Assembly: GCF_003751385.1 (NCBI RefSeq)
Contig: NZ_RJVA01000010.1
Span: 434,001 to 498,000, forward strand
DNA length: 64,000 bases
Direction: 5' to 3'
Source: Desulfosoma caldarium
GTDB taxonomy: Bacteria; Desulfobacterota; Syntrophobacteria; Syntrophobacterales; DSM-9756
The position numbers and the translations under genes were made by a program. Positions 17,912-26,971 of the stretch are shown piece by piece; the first letter of the stretch is position 1, and every line of letters begins with the position of its first letter. The notes beneath the pieces were generated by a model. It saw only the letters and a list, made by a program, of their open reading frames with translations. It was not told the DNA's origin and did not search any database.

Positions 17912-19253
17912 GAACGCAGCCTCCGTCCAACACCACGATAAACTCGGCCTTTACGATGTGCTCTCCCGTGTCTCTCAAGCGCCGCGCTGGACAACCTACG
18001 GCAAAGTGTCCGCCGTGGTGGGAAACCTCATCGAGGTCGTGGGACTGGAAGCCACAGTGGGGGACATCTGCCGCATCTTTCCCAAAGACAACGCCGAGCC
18101 CGTGGTGGCCGAAACCGTGGGCTTTGTGGGACGACGCCTTAAGTTGAGCCCTCTCTCTCCCCTTCGAAATCTGGCCCCGGGAGATCGCGTGGCCCTGGAC
18201 GCCAGGTCCTCTTCTTGCCTCGTCTCGTTTCAGCTGCTGGGCCGTGTCATCGACGGCATGGCCCAACCTTTGGATGGTGCCGGCCCCATTGTGGACGGCG
18301 TGCCTTATCTTCTGCGCCCCAGCACCCCCAATCCCCTCAGTCGTCCCATCATCTCGCAACAATTGGATGTGGGCATTCGCGCCATCAACGCCTTGCTGCC
18401 CATCGGCAAAGGACAACGCATGGGCATTTTTGCCGGATCGGGTGTGGGGAAAAGCACCCTGCTGGGGATGATGGCCCGCTACACGTCGGCCCCTGTCAAC
18501 GTCATCGCGCTCATTGGGGAACGGGGCCGCGAAGTCAATGAATTTCTAGACTCGGAACTGGGCGAGGAGGGACGGCGTCGTTCCGTGGTGGTCGTGGCCA
18601 CATCGGATCAGCCGGCCACTCTAAGAGTTCGTGCGGCGTATGTGGCCTGCGCCGTGGCGGAATTCTTTCGAGATCAGGGAATGGATGTTCTTCTTATGAT
18701 GGATTCCGTGACACGGTTTGCCATGGCTGCTCGGGAAATCGGCCTGGCCGCAGGAGAACCGCCGGCCACCAAAGGGTATCCTCCAAGCGTCTTCGGCCTA
18801 CTGCCTCAGCTTCTGGAGCGAGCAGGAAGCTTTGACACGGCCTCTATCACGGGAATCTACACGGTGCTCGTGGAAGGAGACGACCTGGATGATCCCATCG
18901 CCGACACCGTGCGCTCCATTCTCGATGGCCACATCGTGCTGGACCGCGATCTGGCGCACCGTCGCCACTACCCGGCCATCGATCCCTTAAAGAGCGTTAG
19001 TCGTTTGACGGATCGCATACTGAATCCCGAAATCAAGAATCTGGCCAGGCGGTTTATTGAGATTCTGGCAGACTACAAGCGCAGTGAAGACATGATTCAA
19101 ATCGGCGCATATGTGCGAGGGAGCCATCCGCCCACGGACTATGCCATTCAAATGATAGACAAGCTAAACGATTTTCTTAAACAACCCGTCGAAGAACGCT
19201 GCACCATAGAGGAGGCGCATCAAACCTTGCAGGCCCTTTTTGAACCACAGTAG
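17901..19253 (+). CDS. fliI: Flagellum-specific export ATPase FliI
   Basis: A 450-residue F1-type ATPase that energises unfolding and entry of export substrates. Walker A GSGVGKST lies near residue 177, the family segment DSVTRFAMAAREIGLAAGEPP-type is near 270, and GYPPSVFGLLPQLLERAG near 293. The N-terminus (residues 1-40) is adapted to bind FliH. It is cotranscribed with fliH and fliJ. Confidence 0.96.
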   Translation: MPSENAASVQHHDKLGLYDVLSRVSQAPRWTTYGKVSAVVGNLIEVVGLEATVGDICRIFPKDNAEPVVAETVGFVGRRLKLSPLSPLRNLAPGDRVALDARSSSCLVSFQLLGRVIDGMAQPLDGAGPIVDGVPYLLRPSTPNPLSRPIISQQLDVGIRAINALLPIGKGQRMGIFAGSGVGKSTLLGMMARYTSAPVNVIALIGERGREVNEFLDSELGEEGRRRSVVVVATSDQPATLRVRAAYVACAVAEFFRDQGMDVLLMMDSVTRFAMAAREIGLAAGEPPATKGYPPSVFGLLPQLLERAGSFDTASITGIYTVLVEGDDLDDPIADTVRSILDGHIVLDRDLAHRRHYPAIDPLKSVSRLTDRILNPEIKNLARRFIEILADYKRSEDMIQIGAYVRGSHPPTDYAIQMIDKLNDFLKQPVEERCTIEEAHQTLQALFEPQ

Positions 19254-19264
19254 GAAAAAGCGCC

Positions 19265-19720
19265 GTGGCTTTCGTTTATCGATTTTTCAAATTTCTGGAA
19301 CACCGCCGGTTGCAGCGTCGCGAAGCCCAGGTGGCCCTGGCGCGGGCCGTAGAGCAAGCATTCCGTGTGGACCGACTTCTGGCCGACACGGAAAAAGCTC
19401 TCGAAAATTGTCGACAACGCTGGGAACAGCGCACCTCGGAAGGACTGCCTGTGGGAGAACATCTGGCTTTTGAACGCTACCTCGCAGAGCTGGAACAGCG
19501 ATTGCAAGAACTAAAAAAAGCCAGGGAACATGCCTGGCTAGTTGTTCAAGAAAAGCAAAAGCGGCTCATGGAACAGGACCAAGAGGTGAAAAAACTGGAG
19601 CGCCTGCAAGAGGTCGATTATGATAGGTATCGAAGGGATCAAAAGAAACGCGAACAAAAGGAACTCGATGAATACGGCACACGGCTCGATCTCGACCCCT
19701 TCGTGCGGGACCTCCTCTAA
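19265..19720 (+). CDS. fliJ: Flagellar export chaperone-like stalk FliJ
   Basis: A 151-residue, highly charged coiled-coil protein with the family opening FVYRFFKFLEHRR and continuous heptads to residue 135. FliJ acts as the stalk of the FliI hexamer and contacts FlhA. The start is GTG at 19265 with AGGAAAAAG just before it. The position directly after fliI is typical. Its last 53 nt overlap the next gene. Confidence 0.88.
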   Translation: MAFVYRFFKFLEHRRLQRREAQVALARAVEQAFRVDRLLADTEKALENCRQRWEQRTSEGLPVGEHLAFERYLAELEQRLQELKKAREHAWLVVQEKQKRLMEQDQEVKKLERLQEVDYDRYRRDQKKREQKELDEYGTRLDLDPFVRDLL

Positions 19721-20405
19721 CCCTTCAAACCACGTGGATTGCTCCCGTAAGGACCGCGAAAAACGTTCCTTCATGAAAGTCGCTTTGGGGCTTCTGGTGC
19801 TTGTGGCCGCCGGCAAAATGGTCGTCACGGCGGTTCGTCTATTTCCCGACAATTTTATCAACTTCGCGGGCGCTTCCCAGACCATTAGTGTTTCGGAAGT
19901 GCATGCCCAGCAACCTCCCGGCGCCACCTCTCCACCGCCCGTTTCTGCATCGACCGCTGCAGGCTCTGAAGCGACAGGGATGGATGGAGATGATAATCTC
20001 GTGACTCCTGAGACGTGGGCAGCCCTTCGAGAACAAAAGAAGATTCTGGAAATCAAAGAAATGGAGCTCAGAGAAAGGGAAGCGCGTCTTCGAGAAATGG
20101 AACAGGAAATCGAAAACCGCTTGAAAGAACTTATTGCCGTTCAAGACAAAATCAAGCAAGCTCAGAAAGAAATTCAAGCCTTTCGAGAAGAACGGGAACA
20201 AGCTCGAAACGCTCAAGTTCAAGCGCTGGCTAGAATCTATGGCAACATGAAGCCAAAAGACGCCAGCCAGCTTTTGGAAACCCTGGATGAACCCCTTGCG
20301 GTCAAGGTCATTGGCCTCATGAGCCCGGATCAGGTGGCCAAGATTTTATCCTCCATGGACAAAAAGAAAGCCGCCAAGCTCTCCCGGGCCCTGACCGGAC
20401 GCTGA
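19668..20405 (+). CDS. MotE-like protein with MgtE N-terminal-type domain
   Basis: A 245-residue single-pass membrane protein. A membrane helix at about residues 36-55 (KVALGLLVLVAAGKMVVTAV) is followed by a Pro-rich linker, a long coiled coil (about 115-190) and a C-terminal MgtE intracellular-type domain (MKPKDASQLLETLDEP, MSPDQVAKILSSMD). In rhizobia the MotE protein helps fold the periplasmic motor protein MotC; in many other bacteria homologues follow fliJ and their role is less clear. I chose ATG 19668 because of AAAGGA upstream, which makes a 53-nt overlap with fliJ; ATG 19773 just before the helix is the alternative. Confidence 0.82.
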   Translation: MNTAHGSISTPSCGTSSNPSNHVDCSRKDREKRSFMKVALGLLVLVAAGKMVVTAVRLFPDNFINFAGASQTISVSEVHAQQPPGATSPPPVSASTAAGSEATGMDGDDNLVTPETWAALREQKKILEIKEMELREREARLREMEQEIENRLKELIAVQDKIKQAQKEIQAFREEREQARNAQVQALARIYGNMKPKDASQLLETLDEPLAVKVIGLMSPDQVAKILSSMDKKKAAKLSRALTGR

Positions 20406-20954
20406 CGGAAGGCCATGGCAACTTTGCTCTGCCAACAGCCCCAAAGCGCAATTTCTTTTCTTACGCAAAGCAACCCGCCGGTCGAAAAAGAAACCTTGGG
20501 TAACCGGATGAACGCCGGACGGCGACATAGGGTTTCTATTACGCGAAGACCCTTGGTGTGCCGCCAATCCTTGTCTCGGCTGGCGCCGCTCCAACGGCTT
20601 GCCTTTTCCTACGACATCGTGGCTTAGCGGCCCCTTGCGTTAGAAAGGCGGGTGTCTTGCTTTTTGCAAGCCAGAGACTCACGCTTCCAAAAAATGCTTT
20701 CTGCTCGCTCTCGCCTGGGCGCGCAATCGCGTATCCATGCACTTGGATTCCGCTATTAAAGCTCGGACCGCGAGAACAAGGTGCCATGCATGAGAGACTT
20801 CACGTTCATGCTTTACGAGGTAATGCCATGGGCGCCTGCTTGCCAGGCAACTCTTGCTGACCGCGAAAGAAAAATTTTCCCCCCATCATGGCCCTTTCCC
20901 AAAAGCACACCTTTTAACATATTGTCTCTACTAATTTTTTATCTCGCTTTCTTC
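20406..20954 (+). other. Gene-free region upstream of fliK
   Basis: About 550 nt between the MotE-like gene and the fliK promoter. Short frames here lack ribosome sites and motifs. I see no terminator with a clear T-run after the MotE-like gene. Activator sites for the sigma-54 promoter at 20955 may lie here. Confidence 0.45.
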
Positions 20955-20971
20955 CTGGCATCGACCTTGCT
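20955..20971 (+). promoter_or_regulatory. Sigma-54 promoter of fliK-flgD-flgE
   Basis: CTGGCATCGACCTTGCT has GG at 20957-20958 and GC at 20969-20970 with 10 nt between, close to TGGCAYG-N4-TTGCT. The predicted start is near 20982, leaving a leader of about 200 nt before fliK. Confidence 0.8.
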
Positions 20972-21004
20972 CTGAGCCACTTGTGGAATGCTTGAAAAAC
21001 TCAG

Positions 21005-21027
21005 CCCTTCGGTCCCGATGGGTTTTT
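21005..21027 (+). terminator. Terminator-like hairpin in the fliK leader
   Basis: CCCTTCGG (21005-21012) can pair with CCGATGGG (21015-21022) with one mismatch and a tight loop, and is followed by TTTTT at 21023-21027. It lies about 25 nt after the predicted sigma-54 transcription start, inside the leader of fliK. It could attenuate transcription; the short loop makes it uncertain. Confidence 0.35.
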
Positions 21028-21182
21028 GTGCGGCTCTCTAAGTTTCCTTTTGCCGGAGCCCCCCGGGGTTCGCCACGGGTTTGAGGATCAAAAGACTATT
21101 AGATGCGGCTGGATCAAAGAAGCCACCAAGAATCAAGGATCTTGACGCATTTTAAATCTAAACCTCGAAAGAGAGGACTCTC

Positions 21183-23168
21183 ATGAAGGGACTGCCCGTC
21201 GGTCGAGCAGAGTTTGTCAGTCGCTTTCTTTCCAAGGAAAGACAAAGGCTAAGTCGTTCCATTGAGTCTTCATCTTTTGCTGCCGAAATGCAGCTACAAA
21301 AGCGGCGGATGAGCATGCCTTTATTCCACGCCGCGCAGCTCCCCTTGAAGGTGCGTCACAAACCAGCGGCCTCCCAAGAACTCCGTGGAGGGTCTTCGGT
21401 GAATGCGCGGCGCATCATCGGCGCGGATACAGCCGAAAAGCCGCATTTGGAAATCGCCGATCCTCTGTTCCTTCAGGAAATACTTGCCCTTTTTCACGTC
21501 AGGGCGGATCAAACCAAAAAGGCCGCCACTCTCACGGGCGACGAAGGCGCCTTGGCGCTTGAGGAGCTCATTAAGATGCTCGAGCAGGGCACCAGCAACG
21601 GCCTTGATAACCTCGGGGAAGAGCAGGTGAGCGCCGACGAGTTTCGAAAGCTTCTTCAAGCCCTTCGCTGGTCTGACAATAAACACAAAGCGGTACCCCA
21701 TGCGGATCATCTCACCCTGAATGCCGTCTATGACCGAAACGCTCTGGTGGAAACCTTGAAAGAACTTCTGGCAGAGGCAGAAGCGCAACAGGCTGCTCTC
21801 CACAACGCTCAAGAGCAGTCCACAAGTCTTTCACCGACAAACGACCGAGGAAATTTGGTGAACGTCTTCGGTCCCGGCGGCATGGTCAATGCCACGGAAG
21901 AAGATTTCATGCCGATTTCCGAACACACACCTTTCAGCCTGTGGGGCACTTCCCAAGACTCGGAAACAACTCGTGCGTCCAATCCGGAAACCTCTCGTGA
22001 ACGAGAGGCGGCCGATGGCCAGGACAAACCGCGCAGCGCAGCGCTCCATTTCAGCGACCCCAAGAGCCTCCAAAACCGCGAAGCTAATGGCCTAGAGGTT
22101 TCCCAATATGATTTCGTGGCTGCGGAAGCGATGCCGCCTGCCGCGCCGGCATGGTTCAGCGAAATCAAATCACAGGCTCCTCAGGCCTCTACTCAAAACC
22201 TCGGTTTAGCACAACACGGCTCATCGCACCCCCGAAACGCCCTTTTCAACGTCGCCAATTCGCTGAACACTGAGGTTTTTTCAGTGCCTGAAACCTTCTC
22301 CATCCCATTCAAACCGGTGCTGAGAAAGCAAGTCAACGAGCACGTTTTCGCGGCCCAGGGGTTAAGCATTAACGAAAGGTCTTCGGAAATCCTGGAAAAC
22401 ACGACCACTTTCCAGGGACACCAATCGACCGCCTGGCCTATCATTTCCTCTAATACCTTGGGTGAGTCGTGGAAAGATGCTTTGCAACCACTAGACATGC
22501 TTCCCGAAGAAGCGGTTCAAGACCTTTTTGAGGCAAAGCTCGTTTCCATGGGCACGGATTTCAATAGCCCGCATTCTTCAAGCGGCGACTCTCCCCCGTT
22601 TGGTAATTCTTCACAGGCTTTTCAGCAGAATTTCCCTCATTCATCGGCGCAAGGATCTTTTGGCCCGGCGGTCTTTTCACCTTTCTCGGTTCCCTCGACG
22701 GCTCTCGATCAGGCCGCCGAACCCGCGGCAACCTTATCCTTGGAACAGGCGCAGTGGCCCCTGGAATTGGCTGAAAAGCTCTCGCTTCTTTCACGCAGCG
22801 GCAAAAACTTCATGACCTTAAAATTGCAGCCCGAAAGCTTTGGTAAGATCACCGTCAGGGTCGAAACTCAAGGTACCCACGTTAGCACCCTGGTCCAAAC
22901 CGAACATCCGGTGGTGCGGGAAATGTTGCAGAGCAATATAAGCTCTCTGCGGGATCTCCTGGCCGACCAAGGGTTGCAGTTGAGCCACTTTTCCGTAGAT
23001 GTTCGCCACAGCAACACGCCTTTTTCTCATGAAGACAACACCCTTTGGGAGCCAAAGGCTCAATCGGCTTCCGTGACGGTTTCTTTACACGAAAAACCCG
23101 AGGAAACCCTTAACTCGCTGGATGTGCTGGACGGCGATCTCGCCGGGATTCTGAGCGTCCGTGTGTAG
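21183..23168 (+). CDS. fliK: Flagellar hook-length control protein FliK
   Basis: A 661-residue protein. The N-terminal two thirds are Ser/Gln/Asn-rich and poorly conserved, as expected for the molecular ruler part. The C-terminal domain (about residues 520-620) has the conserved hook-length pattern LKLQPESFGKITVRVETQ and then VREMLQSNISSLRDLLADQG. FliK is exported during hook growth and switches FlhB specificity when the hook is complete. GAGAGGA precedes the ATG. It is followed 19 nt later by flgD. The length is in the long range for the family. Confidence 0.93.
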   Translation: MKGLPVGRAEFVSRFLSKERQRLSRSIESSSFAAEMQLQKRRMSMPLFHAAQLPLKVRHKPAASQELRGGSSVNARRIIGADTAEKPHLEIADPLFLQEILALFHVRADQTKKAATLTGDEGALALEELIKMLEQGTSNGLDNLGEEQVSADEFRKLLQALRWSDNKHKAVPHADHLTLNAVYDRNALVETLKELLAEAEAQQAALHNAQEQSTSLSPTNDRGNLVNVFGPGGMVNATEEDFMPISEHTPFSLWGTSQDSETTRASNPETSREREAADGQDKPRSAALHFSDPKSLQNREANGLEVSQYDFVAAEAMPPAAPAWFSEIKSQAPQASTQNLGLAQHGSSHPRNALFNVANSLNTEVFSVPETFSIPFKPVLRKQVNEHVFAAQGLSINERSSEILENTTTFQGHQSTAWPIISSNTLGESWKDALQPLDMLPEEAVQDLFEAKLVSMGTDFNSPHSSSGDSPPFGNSSQAFQQNFPHSSAQGSFGPAVFSPFSVPSTALDQAAEPAATLSLEQAQWPLELAEKLSLLSRSGKNFMTLKLQPESFGKITVRVETQGTHVSTLVQTEHPVVREMLQSNISSLRDLLADQGLQLSHFSVDVRHSNTPFSHEDNTLWEPKAQSASVTVSLHEKPEETLNSLDVLDGDLAGILSVRV

Positions 23169-23187
23169 ACAATAAAGGAGAAAGATC

Positions 23188-23904
23188 ATGGCCGTGGCAT
23201 CCGTCCCCGCCTTGACCCAAAAGGCCTTGGCCGCATCGGCCGCCAACTCGGTGGGTGGGCAAAATCTTTCGGACATGAATGCCTTTTTGATGCTGTTCAC
23301 CACGCAGTTGCAGCATCAGGATCCCACCAACCCCATGGCGGCTTATGAAATGGCGGCCCAACTGGCCCAGTTCAGCACCGTGGAAAAACTCACTCAGGTG
23401 CACACTCTACTGCGAGAGCAAAAGGATTACTTGATATCCATCAATAACAGCCTGGGCGTGCAACTCCTTGGAAAAAACGTCGTGGCGCAAGACGACCAGC
23501 TTTACGTGAAAGACGGGACGGTTTCTCGAGCCGGTTTTGATTTGGAAGCTCCGGCTCGCGTGCAAGTAACTATCACCGATAGTGCCGGCAAATCGGTGCG
23601 CACTTTGTCTTTGGGATCCGTGGAGGCCGGCCGCCAGGAATTCACTTGGGATGGCAAGGACGACCAAGGCAAAGCGGTGCCTAACGGAATCTACACCTTT
23701 TCGGTGGAGGCCACGAACACGTCTGGGGAATCCATGGCCGCGCAGCCTTTGGTCAGGGGTGAGGTTTTCGGACTCGTCATGGAACAAGGGGTCAATTACG
23801 TGGTCTTGGAACACAGTGGAGGACTCCGCGTGCCGGTCAGCTTCATCACCACCATAGAAACAGCGCCGAATTCCGGGGAAACGACCCCAGAGGCGGCCAC
23901 GTAA
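23188..23904 (+). CDS. flgD: Hook assembly cap protein FlgD
   Basis: A 238-residue hook-scaffold protein. The N-terminal capping region has MNAFLMLFTTQLQHQDPTNP near residue 31 and YEMAAQLAQFSTVEKL near 52. The C-terminal part has FlgD Tudor and Ig-like folds, with GRQEFTWDGKDDQGKAVPNG near residue 149. AAAGGAG lies before the ATG. Positioned between fliK and flgE, as in many flagellar operons. Confidence 0.95.
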   Translation: MAVASVPALTQKALAASAANSVGGQNLSDMNAFLMLFTTQLQHQDPTNPMAAYEMAAQLAQFSTVEKLTQVHTLLREQKDYLISINNSLGVQLLGKNVVAQDDQLYVKDGTVSRAGFDLEAPARVQVTITDSAGKSVRTLSLGSVEAGRQEFTWDGKDDQGKAVPNGIYTFSVEATNTSGESMAAQPLVRGEVFGLVMEQGVNYVVLEHSGGLRVPVSFITTIETAPNSGETTPEAAT

Positions 23905-23969
23905 AACATGGGGGACAATTCCGTCGCTTTTTCGACGAAATCAACCATTGATTCATAAGGAGGTCTATC

Positions 23970-25151
23970 ATGGGAATCAGTCAAGCCATGAATATCGGCG
24001 TCAGCGGGCTCAACGCCAGCGCCACTGCCTTGACGGTAGTGAGCGACAACATCGCCAACGTGAACACCACGGCCTTCAAGAGCAACAGCGTGCGCTTTGG
24101 GGATTTGGTGGCCGGGTACTACTCCACCCTGTCCCAGGACTCGGACCGTGAAGGGTCGGGCACGGCCATCATGGGCATCGTCACGGAATTTGCGCAGGGT
24201 CCTCTTATCAGCACCACGCGCTGGTCGGATGTAGCCATCAACGGCGAGGGGTTTTTCAGCGTTCAGGTACCGGGAACGACCAATGTGTATTACACGCGGG
24301 ACGGCAGTTTTCACATGGACAAAGACGGGTATCTGGTCAATGAATTGGGCTATCGCGTGCTCAACCGGGACGGCAACGCCATCAAGGTAGACAATCCCAG
24401 CGACCCACGGTTCAGCAACTACTACGTGGATAGCAACGGGCAAATCTGGGGCACGCCCACCGACCCCGCTCAGGCTGTCATTTATGCAGCCAACGCCAAT
24501 CAATCACCCAAGGCTTATGGAAGCGTTTATATTAAGGATCCCGTTAACAGCGACATCACCATCACGCTGAACGACGGAACGGAACTGGTCCTCACCGTTG
24601 GAGAGGACGAAACATTTCATGTGCAATTCAACACCGATACGGACGGCGACGGTGAGATGGACGCCTTTCAGGGTGCGATTAATCTTTCGGAATTTTCCTT
24701 GACCGAAACCGATTTGGACGGGGACGGCACACCGGACCTTGACGGCATCAGTCCCGATGCCGAACCAGGTTATTACACTATCACGGAAGTAGAGTCGACC
24801 CTTGCCAGCGGCGACTCCTGGTCCGAAGATAATTGGATGGCCACCTCCAACGACCCTCAGCCCGTCCTTGACGCGCAACTGCGCGTGTCCACCTTCGCCA
24901 ACAACAACGGGCTGATCCGCCAAGGCAATAACCTCTTCACCCAAGGACCCGAGTCCAAGTTTCCCATTCACGGTACGGCCAACGACGGGATTCGCGGCAA
25001 CATTTTCAGTTCCACCATTGAAGGATCAAACGTGGACATCGCCAAGGAAATGGTGAACATGATCACCTATCAGGCCAGTTACAACGCCAATTCCAAAACT
25101 ATCACCACCTCCGCCGAACTCTTGAACACCGCCGTCAACATGGTGCGTTAG
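23970..25151 (+). CDS. flgE: Flagellar hook protein FlgE with calcium-type loops
   Basis: A 393-residue hook subunit. The N-terminus has GVSGLNASATALTVVSDNIA and NVNTTAFKSNSVRFGDL (about residues 10-46), and the C-terminus has NVDIAKEMVNMITYQASYNA and a terminal helix, typical of hook proteins. The central domain contains two EF-hand-like Asp loops, DTDGDGEMD near residue 223 and DLDGDGTPDLD near 248, which are unusual for the hook. AAGGAGG precedes the ATG. A repeat starts 5 nt after the stop and a strong terminator follows at 25202. Confidence 0.95.
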   Translation: MGISQAMNIGVSGLNASATALTVVSDNIANVNTTAFKSNSVRFGDLVAGYYSTLSQDSDREGSGTAIMGIVTEFAQGPLISTTRWSDVAINGEGFFSVQVPGTTNVYYTRDGSFHMDKDGYLVNELGYRVLNRDGNAIKVDNPSDPRFSNYYVDSNGQIWGTPTDPAQAVIYAANANQSPKAYGSVYIKDPVNSDITITLNDGTELVLTVGEDETFHVQFNTDTDGDGEMDAFQGAINLSEFSLTETDLDGDGTPDLDGISPDAEPGYYTITEVESTLASGDSWSEDNWMATSNDPQPVLDAQLRVSTFANNNGLIRQGNNLFTQGPESKFPIHGTANDGIRGNIFSSTIEGSNVDIAKEMVNMITYQASYNANSKTITTSAELLNTAVNMVR

Positions 25152-25156
25152 TCAAT

Positions 25157-25235
25157 GGGGTCACATCTTGATTTATGCCATAATAGTCCCGATCACACGT
25201 GCTCGGACAGGTTGCCATGAACCTGTCCGAGAAGG
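25157..25235 (+). repeat. Dispersed repeat copy A, 3' of flgE
   Basis: It begins with a 23-nt sequence (25157-25179, GGGGTCACATCTTGATTT and five more bases) that is identical at 47410-47432, just after flgL. The copies also share TGTCCGAGAAGG about 65 nt further on (near 25224 here). Between these, the copies differ. The shared block starts 5 nt after the flgE stop codon and overlaps the flgE terminator. Confidence 0.75.
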
Positions 25236-25242
25236 CTTTTTT
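25202..25242 (+). terminator. Intrinsic terminator of the fliK-flgD-flgE operon
   Basis: A perfect 12-bp stem: CTCGGACAGGTT (25202-25213) pairs with AACCTGTCCGAG (25220-25231) across a 6-nt loop, then AAGGC and a run of six Ts ending at 25242. This is the strongest terminator in the window. Confidence 0.9.
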
Positions 25243-25556
25243 GTGTGGGATTTCTTGAGAACGCCAACAGGAAGCCCCCGATCGGGCGGCGTAGGCGCCG
25301 CCTAGGTCCATCTCTAGCCCTCGCCCCTCCAACCAAGCGCCTTGTATGCCAGGTGCCGCGGCCAAAGCACACCCGTTCGCAGAAAATAAGCCGCCACGCC
25401 TAAGGTGTTCCGTGGCAGGGTTCTCAAGGGACGCCAAAAGCGGGGCCTGTCGAAGACGCTTCCATCAGATCGTCAAAATTCCGACATTTGTGAGCAAGTT
25501 GCGGCGCGAATCGTAGGCGCCGCAGGGATTTAGGGCCTCGGGGTTCTTTGTACGTT
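25243..25556 (+). other. Gene-free region before motA promoter
   Basis: About 310 nt between the flgE terminator and the motA promoter. It has several GC-rich palindromic pieces such as GGCGGCGTAGGCGCCGCC near 25286 (a perfect 7-bp arm), and another GGCGCCGC near 25517. No reading frame looks real. Confidence 0.45.
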
Positions 25557-25573
25557 CTGGCGTGCTGCTTGCT
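25557..25573 (+). promoter_or_regulatory. Sigma-54 promoter of the motA-fliL-fliM operon
   Basis: CTGGCGTGCTGCTTGCT has GG at 25559-25560 and GC at 25571-25572 with 10 nt between. The predicted start is near 25584, about 80 nt before the motA ATG. It may drive the long run of genes to about 37.9 kb. Confidence 0.75.
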
Positions 25574-25664
25574 AGAGAAGGGAGTGTCGCAGCTTGGAGG
25601 CTGTACAGTCAAGGACTGCGTGCTTTAGGGTTTAAAAGATGAACAGCCAGTGAGAGGTCGCCGA

Positions 25665-26429
25665 ATGGACATTGCAACCCTTGTGGGGATCGTCTCCGCC
25701 TTCGCTTTGGTTCTCTCCGCCATCATTATGGGCGGGGGATTGGGCATGTTCATTAACATTCCATCGATGCTGATCGTCGTGGGCGGCACCATTGGAGCAA
25801 CTATGGTCAACTATCCGCTGCGGGACGTGCTCAGTGTCATCAAAGTGGTCAAGAATGTCTTTTTTACCAAGGTTTGGAGCACGCAGGAAGTGGTGGACCG
25901 CTTCGTGGAATTTGCCAACAAGTCCCGTCGTGAAGGCATTTTAGCCCTCGAATCGGAAGTTCCGAGCCTTACAGATCCCTTTCTGGTCAAAGGTTTGCAG
26001 CTCACTATTGACGGTATGGAGCCCGAGGCCATTCGGGACATTTTAGAAACGGAGATCGAGTATTTGGAAGAGCGGCACAAGTCGGGGGCAGAAATTTTGA
26101 CGACCATGGCCACTTTCTTTCCGGCCATGGGCATGATCGGGACCCTCATCGGTCTTGTGCAAATGCTTAGGACCATGAGTGATCCAAGCACCATCGGGCC
26201 TTCCATGGCCGTGGCTCTGTTGACGACGTTCTACGGCGCTGTGGCCGCCAACTTGGTGTGTCTTCCTATGGCAGGAAAGCTCAAGAAGCGAAGCCAAGAG
26301 GAAGCCCTGGTGAAAGAGATGATCATCAGTGGCATTGTCAGTGTGGCCAATGGGGAAAACCCCAGAGTGATCGAACAAAAACTGCACTCTTTTGTGCCTC
26401 CCTCTGCGCGAAAGAGTCGTTTTGAGTGA
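25665..26429 (+). CDS. motA: Flagellar motor stator protein MotA (PomA type)
   Basis: A 254-residue, four-helix stator subunit. Family motifs are LVGIVSAFALVLSAIIMGGG at the start, the large cytoplasmic loop with REGILALESEV and the charged residues that contact FliG, and ATFFPAMGMIGTLIGLVQML near residue 145 followed by a last membrane helix. I chose ATG 25665 (GAGAGG upstream, 7-nt spacing). It is separated from the two motB genes (42.7 and 43.6 kb) by the export-gate and rod genes, so the stator genes are split. Confidence 0.93.
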   Translation: MDIATLVGIVSAFALVLSAIIMGGGLGMFINIPSMLIVVGGTIGATMVNYPLRDVLSVIKVVKNVFFTKVWSTQEVVDRFVEFANKSRREGILALESEVPSLTDPFLVKGLQLTIDGMEPEAIRDILETEIEYLEERHKSGAEILTTMATFFPAMGMIGTLIGLVQMLRTMSDPSTIGPSMAVALLTTFYGAVAANLVCLPMAGKLKKRSQEEALVKEMIISGIVSVANGENPRVIEQKLHSFVPPSARKSRFE

Positions 26430-26455
26430 TGAGCCGATACCAAGGAGTGAACACC

Positions 26456-26956
26456 ATGGCGTCTAAGAAAAAGGAAGCCGAACAGAAAAATCGGTCGACG
26501 GAATCCTCTCCAAAGAAGAAATCGCCTCTCATCAAGATTCTTGTTTTGGTCGTAGGGCTCGGTGTCTTGGGCGGGGCTGGGTTTTTCGCCTATACGAAAT
26601 TTTTCGCCAAGGGTGACGCACCGGAGGTAGCTCACGCAAAGCCGGCACTCATGAAACCGGTGGTGAAGGATATGGAGACGTTTTTAGTCAATTTAGCGGA
26701 TCCGGGCGGAGAACGCTACCTCAAAGTGACCATGCAGCTGAGCCTCAACAATGAAGCCGTATCCCGAGAAATCGACACCCGCATCGGGGAACTTCGCGAC
26801 ACCATTTTGATGCTTCTCTCAAGCAAGGAATACGATGATATTTCCAGTCTTTCTGGAAAACTCGCCCTGAAAAGGACCTTGATAAACAATCTGAACCGCA
26901 TCCTCCAGCAAGGCACGGTGCAGGACATTTACTTTACCGAGTTTCTGGTGCAGTAG
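26456..26956 (+). CDS. fliL: Flagellar basal body protein FliL
   Basis: A 166-residue single-pass protein. A lysine-rich cytoplasmic tail is followed by a membrane helix (about residues 23-43) and a periplasmic domain with FLVNLADPGGERYLKVTMQLSL and a C-terminal segment GTVQDIYFTEFLVQ, both typical of FliL. FliL forms a ring around the stator and stabilises it. ATG 26456 with AAGGAG upstream is chosen over an earlier start that overlaps motA. Confidence 0.93.
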   Translation: MASKKKEAEQKNRSTESSPKKKSPLIKILVLVVGLGVLGGAGFFAYTKFFAKGDAPEVAHAKPALMKPVVKDMETFLVNLADPGGERYLKVTMQLSLNNEAVSREIDTRIGELRDTILMLLSSKEYDDISSLSGKLALKRTLINNLNRILQQGTVQDIYFTEFLVQ

Positions 26957-26971
26957 CGGCGGAACGGGGCC

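Noticed and set aside
21030-21180. A c-di-GMP riboswitch in the fliK leader
   Set aside because: I looked for the GEMM core sequences and did not find them; only a terminator-like hairpin is visible.
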